Shown one piece after another: positions 33,695-37,275 of a stretch of DNA of 37,275 bases. Below the pieces are notes generated by a model, which worked only from the letters and a program-made list of their open reading frames with translations, was not told the origin of the DNA and did not search any database. The DNA comes from an uncultured Bacteroidales bacterium (GTDB lineage Bacteria; Bacteroidota; Bacteroidia; Bacteroidales; UBA932). Position 1 is the first letter of the stretch, and each line of letters opens with the position of its first letter. The stretch lies in NCBI GenBank assembly GCA_949297365.1, contig CASFSL010000043.1, positions 1 to 37,275 on the forward strand, given 5' to 3'. The position numbers and the translations under genes are program-made.

Positions 33695-35257
33695 ATGAGC
33701 CAACAGCTTGAACAAGTTAAAGCGCTGATAGAGCTTCGTGAGAAGGCCCGCCTCGGTGGCGGTGAGAAAAGAATCGACTCTCAGCACCAGAAGGGCAAAT
33801 ACACTGCCCGCGAAAGGATTGCAATGCTCCTGGACGAAGGCAGCTTTGAAGAATTCGATATGTTCGTGACACACCGCTGCACGAACTTCGGCATGAACAA
33901 GACCACGTTCCTCGGCGACGGTGTCGTTACCGGTTACGGTACTATCGACGGCCGTCTGGTATACGTCTTCGCACAGGACTTCACTGTATTCGGAGGTTCT
34001 CTTTCCGAGACTCTGGCCCTGAAGATCTGCAAAATCATGGACCAGGCCATGAAGATGGGCGCTCCCGTCATCGGTCTCAATGACTCAGGCGGAGCCCGTA
34101 TCCAGGAAGGTGTGAACGCACTCGCAGGATATGCCGAGATCTTCCAGAGGAACATCCTCGCTTCGGGTGTCATTCCCCAGATCTCAGCCATCCTCGGTCC
34201 CTGCGCCGGAGGTGCCGTTTACTCTCCCGCCCTTACCGACTTCAATATCATGGCCAAGGGCACAAGCTACATGTTCCTGACCGGTCCCGCAGTCGTTAAG
34301 TCCGTAACAGGTGAGGTCGTTACACAGGAACAGCTCGGAGGTGCATCCGTACATGCTTCCAAGAGCGGCGTCGCTCACTTCGCTGCCGACTCAGAGGAAG
34401 ACGCTATCGCCATCATCCGCAAGCTTCTCTCCTTCATTCCTCAGAACAACATGGAGGAGCCGCCTTACAAGCCCACCGCAGACCCTATCGAGAGACTTGA
34501 GGACTCCCTCAACTCCATCATACCCGACAGCCCCAACGAGGCATACGACATGTACAATGTCATCGGCGGCATCGTGGATGACGGAGAATTCTTCGAGATC
34601 CACAAGGACTACGCCAAGAACATCATTATCGGCTTCGCTCACATGGGCGGCACATCTGTAGGTATCGTGGCCAACCAGCCCAAGTACCTGGCCGGTGTGC
34701 TCGACATCAACTCTTCGAGAAAAGCCGCACGTTTCGTACGTTTCTGCGACGCCTTCAACATCCCCATCGTAACCCTCGTGGACGTTCCCGGCTTCCTGCC
34801 CGGAACACAGCAGGAGTACGGCGGAATCATCGTTCACGGAGCCAAGCTGCTTTACGCTTACGGCGAGGCTACAGTGCCTAAAGTAACCGTGACACTCCGC
34901 AAGTCCTACGGTGGATCACACATCGTGATGAGCTGCAAGCAGCTCCGCGGCGACATCAACTACGCATGGCCTACAGCCAACATTGCCGTGATGGGTGCCG
35001 ACGGTGCGGTAGAAGTGCTCTACTCCAAGGAGATCAAGGCCATCGAGGATCCCGAGAAACGCGCAGAGCTCGCTGCCGAGAAGAAGAAGGAGTACAACGA
35101 CCTCTTCTGCAACCCTTACAAGGCAGCCAGCTACGGTTACATCGACGATGTCATCGAGCCCCGCAATACCCGTTTCCGCGTAATCCGCGCCCTTGAGCAG
35201 CTTTCTACAAAGAAGCTTACCAACCCTGCCAAGAAGCACGACAATCTTCCTTTGTAA
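33695..35257 (+). CDS. mmdA: Methylmalonyl-CoA decarboxylase alpha subunit (carboxyltransferase)
   Basis: A 520-aa acyl-CoA carboxyltransferase of the crotonase-like fold, two halves: residues about 30-260 ([22 protein letters not shown], and the CoA-site [16 protein letters not shown]) and 290-510 ([40 protein letters not shown]). It moves the carboxyl group of methylmalonyl-CoA to biotin on the carrier subunit. Propionyl-CoA carboxylase beta subunits are very similar, but the following OadG, biotin carrier and OadB genes, and the absence of biotin carboxylase, favour the Na+-pumping decarboxylase. Confidence 0.93.
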   Translation: MSQQLEQVKALIELREKARLGGGEKRIDSQHQKGKYTARERIAMLLDEGSFEEFDMFVTHRCTNFGMNKTTFLGDGVVTGYGTIDGRLVYVFAQDFTVFGGSLSETLALKICKIMDQAMKMGAPVIGLNDSGGARIQEGVNALAGYAEIFQRNILASGVIPQISAILGPCAGGAVYSPALTDFNIMAKGTSYMFLTGPAVVKSVTGEVVTQEQLGGASVHASKSGVAHFAADSEEDAIAIIRKLLSFIPQNNMEEPPYKPTADPIERLEDSLNSIIPDSPNEAYDMYNVIGGIVDDGEFFEIHKDYAKNIIIGFAHMGGTSVGIVANQPKYLAGVLDINSSRKAARFVRFCDAFNIPIVTLVDVPGFLPGTQQEYGGIIVHGAKLLYAYGEATVPKVTVTLRKSYGGSHIVMSCKQLRGDINYAWPTANIAVMGADGAVEVLYSKEIKAIEDPEKRAELAAEKKKEYNDLFCNPYKAASYGYIDDVIEPRNTRFRVIRALEQLSTKKLTNPAKKHDNLPL

Positions 35258-35275
35258 CACATCAAACCGACTGAA

Positions 35276-36205
35276 ATGAACAAACTTAGATTCATATTGG
35301 TGTCGGGTCTTGCAGTGACTCTGTCCGTGTTCACCCTGAGTGCCCAGAGCCAGAGCGATATGCGTCTCAACGAGCTGCTCATCCACAATGAGACCAACTT
35401 CGAGGACGACTTCGGCTTCCACAACGGCTGGTTCGAGCTCTTCAATACCTCCTACGGTACGGTGGATATCGGCGGATGCTTCCTGTCCAATGATCCGGAC
35501 AACCTGAAGAAATACATCATCCCCAAAGGAGACGTGCTGACCCAGATCAAGCCCCGCCAGCATGTTCTCTTCTGGGCGGACAACAACCCCTATCACGGAA
35601 CCTTCCACATCAATTTCACCCTGGAAGAGTCTGATACTGTTTACTTCGTGGCCAGCGACGGACGTACTGTCATCGACAAGATCGCTATACCCAAGAACCT
35701 CGGTGTGGACCAGTCCTACGGACGTATCGAGGACGGCATAGGCTCCAACGACGGCAGCGGCGAGGGCTGGGGCATCATGCCCTGGACCTCTCCCAGCACC
35801 AACAACGCAGGAGTGGACGAGGAGACCAAGAGTCAGATAATGGCAAGGGAAGACCCGGGCGGATGGATTCTCACCCTCACAGCCATGCTGGTGGTATTCT
35901 GTGCCCTTATCATCCTCTGCTTCATCTTCAAGTTCACCGGCCACATCGCTGTAAACAAGCTGAACCGGAAGTCCACAGCAGCTACAGCCGGTAGCGGAGA
36001 GACTGCTGTCAACGTGAAAGAGACCTCAGGAGAGACTTACGCCGCCATCGCCGTAGCCCTCCACCTCTTCCACGAGGAGAGCGAGGCCCATGACAACGAG
36101 AGCCTGACCATCACCATGAGCCATACCGACAGGAGCTACTCGCCCTGGAGCTCGAAGATCTACACTCTCCGTCAGACCCCCACACTTAAAAAGAACCAAA
36201 GATAA
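35276..36205 (+). CDS. OadG-type decarboxylase subunit with N-terminal lamin-tail domain
   Basis: A 309-aa membrane protein. A signal-like N-terminus (MNKLRFILVSGLAVTLSVFTLSAQS) is followed by a lamin-tail-like beta domain (about 30-175: LNELLIHNETNFEDDFGFHNGWFELFN, then VDIGGCFLSNDP, QHVLFWAD and SYGRIEDG), a membrane helix (about 200-220, ILTLTAMLVVFCALIILCFIF) and a cytoplasmic tail ending in YSPWSSKIYTLRQTP, the OadG-type end. OadG subunits hold the alpha and beta subunits of Na+-translocating decarboxylases together. The extracytoplasmic lamin-tail domain is known in Bacteroidota OadG proteins, but its function is unclear. Eighteen bp after mmdA, 11 bp before the biotin carrier gene. Confidence 0.85.
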   Translation: MNKLRFILVSGLAVTLSVFTLSAQSQSDMRLNELLIHNETNFEDDFGFHNGWFELFNTSYGTVDIGGCFLSNDPDNLKKYIIPKGDVLTQIKPRQHVLFWADNNPYHGTFHINFTLEESDTVYFVASDGRTVIDKIAIPKNLGVDQSYGRIEDGIGSNDGSGEGWGIMPWTSPSTNNAGVDEETKSQIMAREDPGGWILTLTAMLVVFCALIILCFIFKFTGHIAVNKLNRKSTAATAGSGETAVNVKETSGETYAAIAVALHLFHEESEAHDNESLTITMSHTDRSYSPWSSKIYTLRQTPTLKKNQR

Positions 36206-36216
36206 TAATACAGACC

Positions 36217-36657
36217 ATGAAAGAATATAAACTCAAAATCAACGGCAATGACTACAATGTGGTCATCAACGACGTACAGGAGTCAGTGGCATCAGTAGAG
36301 GTCAACGGCTCCAACTACAAGGTGGAGTTTGAGAAGCCCATCGTCAAGCCTACTGCCATCAAAGTAGTGAAAACCGCACCTGCAGCACCCGCTGTATCGG
36401 CTGCCACACCCAAGCCCTCTGCGGCTCCCGCTCCTACAGCCGGCGGTACAACCGTATCCTCACCCCTTCCCGGTGTTATCCTGGATGTGTGCGTGAAGGA
36501 AGGCGACACCGTAAAGAACGGTCAGAAGATCATGGTTCTTGAGGCCATGAAGATGGAGAACGTCATCGAGGCCACTGCCGACGGTGTTATCAAGAGTATA
36601 AAAGTCAACAAAGGCGACTCCGTAATGGAAGGAACGCCCTTAGCTATTATAGGATAG
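36217..36657 (+). CDS. Biotin carboxyl carrier subunit of the decarboxylase
   Basis: A 146-aa protein carrying carboxybiotin between the alpha and beta subunits. A short N-terminal domain is followed by a Pro/Ala-rich linker (about 62-80, VSAATPKPSAAPAPTA) and a biotinyl domain with the EAMKMEN motif; Lys112 is the biotinylation site, 34 residues from the C-terminus as expected. The linker allows swinging between active sites. Its TAG is followed after one base by the ATG of the beta subunit. Confidence 0.95.
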   Translation: MKEYKLKINGNDYNVVINDVQESVASVEVNGSNYKVEFEKPIVKPTAIKVVKTAPAAPAVSAATPKPSAAPAPTAGGTTVSSPLPGVILDVCVKEGDTVKNGQKIMVLEAMKMENVIEATADGVIKSIKVNKGDSVMEGTPLAIIG

Positions 36658-36658
36658 T

Positions 36659-37275
36659 ATGATTGGTGAAAATTTAAGACAATTCTGGCAGTATACCGGA
36701 TTTGCGAATTTCGAGTGGACATATCTGCTGATGATCTGCATCGGCTTGATGTTCATTTACCTCGCAATCAAGAAGGAATGGGAGCCCATGCTCCTGGTTC
36801 CTATCGGATTCGGTATCATCATCGGCAACATCCCCCTCTTCCCCGGCCTCTCGGTCGGCATCTATGAGGAAGGCTCTGTGATGAACATACTCTACTATGG
36901 TGTGATCAAGGGCTTCTACCCGCCTCTGATCTTCCTCGGAATCGGCGCGATGACCGATTTCTCCGCACTGATCTCCAACCCTAAGCTGCTGCTCATCGGA
37001 GCCGCAGCCCAGCTGGGTATCTTCGGAGCCTACACCGTGGCCCTTGCCTTGGGATTCTCCCCTGCAGAGGCCGGTGCGATCGGTATCATCGGAGGTGCTG
37101 ACGGTCCTACCGCCATCTTCCTCTCCTCGAGACTTGCTCCCGACCTTATGGGCGCCATCGCCGTGTCGGCATATTCGTACATGGCCCTGGTACCTGTGAT
37201 CCAGCCTCCTATCATGAAGCTGCTGACCACCAAGAAGGAGAGACTCATCAGGATGAAGCCGCCCCGTCCGGTATC
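36659..37275 (+). CDS. mmdB: Sodium ion-translocating decarboxylase beta subunit (OadB/MmdB), 3' end beyond window
   Basis: The open frame runs to the window edge (205 codons present; full proteins are about 380-430 aa). The translation begins MIGENLRQFWQYTGFANFEW and continues through hydrophobic segments (TYLLMICIGLMFIYLAI; LLVPIGFGIIIGNIPLFPG) to the conserved GIGAMTDFSALISNP and the IGGADGPTAIFLSS motif, whose Asp is central to Na+ binding in OadB. It couples decarboxylation of carboxybiotin to Na+ export across the inner membrane. It is translationally coupled to the biotin carrier gene (one-base gap). Confidence 0.93.
   Translation, partial: MIGENLRQFWQYTGFANFEWTYLLMICIGLMFIYLAIKKEWEPMLLVPIGFGIIIGNIPLFPGLSVGIYEEGSVMNILYYGVIKGFYPPLIFLGIGAMTDFSALISNPKLLLIGAAAQLGIFGAYTVALALGFSPAEAGAIGIIGGADGPTAIFLSSRLAPDLMGAIAVSAYSYMALVPVIQPPIMKLLTTKKERLIRMKPPRPV

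Noticed and set aside
34916-35944. 342-codon minus-strand open frame across mmdA and the OadG-like gene
   Set aside because: Antisense of two strongly supported genes with no recognisable domain.
1-37275. CRISPR array, transposase, phage or toxin-antitoxin genes
   Set aside because: No regularly spaced repeats and no matching protein motifs were found on either strand.

Overview
The window looks like a chromosomal segment of a strictly host-associated or anaerobic member of the Bacteroidales (phylum Bacteroidota). Support: FimA/Mfa-type lipoprotein fimbriae, many lipoprotein signal peptides, TAnnTTTG/TTTG promoters typical of Bacteroidota, families common in this order (DUF4301, DUF3467, DUF2520, GH92, OadG with a lamin-tail domain), a two-part TatA/TatC translocase, and a fermentative Na+-pumping decarboxylase operon. 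No genus can be fixed from sequence alone. Most of the window is fairly GC-rich (samples of valS reach about 60%); the fimbrial operon and one gene at 8938-10446 are visibly AT-richer.

Layout: 1-374 is a gene-free leader. 375-4961 (+) is a compact three-gene fimbrial operon (stalk, anchor, large Big2-containing tip protein). 4951-8815 (-) is tatA-tatC-ABC-F-rlmB. 8938-10446 (-) is a DUF4062 plus GHKL-type ATPase plus winged-helix protein with a 21-bp tandem repeat, the most accessory-looking gene here. 10509-13601 (-) is valS followed by a YbgC-type thioesterase. 13683-15980 (+) is DUF3467, a Rossmann/DUF2520 protein, a KdsC-like phosphatase and Maf. 15967-17061 (-) is an exported choloylglycine-hydrolase-family enzyme, divergent from a Tat-exported iron-sulfur aldo/keto reductase (17174-18517, +); a clear inverted repeat lies between them. 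18552-21482 (-) is a GH92 lipoprotein. tRNA-Lys(CTT) at 21548-21620 has its own promoter and terminator. Then come an SDR enzyme (-), an HdeD-like membrane protein and a tiny membrane protein (+), and the minus-strand run ffh-folD-M81 peptidase (27541 to 23759). 27649-28623 (+) is a deoxyhypusine-synthase homologue, followed by a large branched inverted repeat. 28774-31692 (-) is recF-DUF721-DUF4301. 31808 to the window end (+) is one long operon: TPR protein, YebC/TACO1, methylmalonyl-CoA epimerase, and the Na+-translocating methylmalonyl-CoA decarboxylase subunits alpha, delta/gamma (OadG-like), biotin carrier and a partial beta subunit.

How genes fit together: the last operon supplies the final steps of the succinate-to-propionate route and turns decarboxylation into a sodium gradient. 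TatA and TatC encoded here could export the twin-arginine aldo/keto reductase about 9 kb away. recF and the DUF721/DciA-like gene overlap, in keeping with replication or repair roles. No CRISPR array, transposase, phage or integrase gene was seen. The best candidates for something undescribed are the DUF4062-ATPase protein, the branched repeat at 28657-28757 and the shared operator-like repeat at 17100-17132; none of them amounts to a demonstrated new system.
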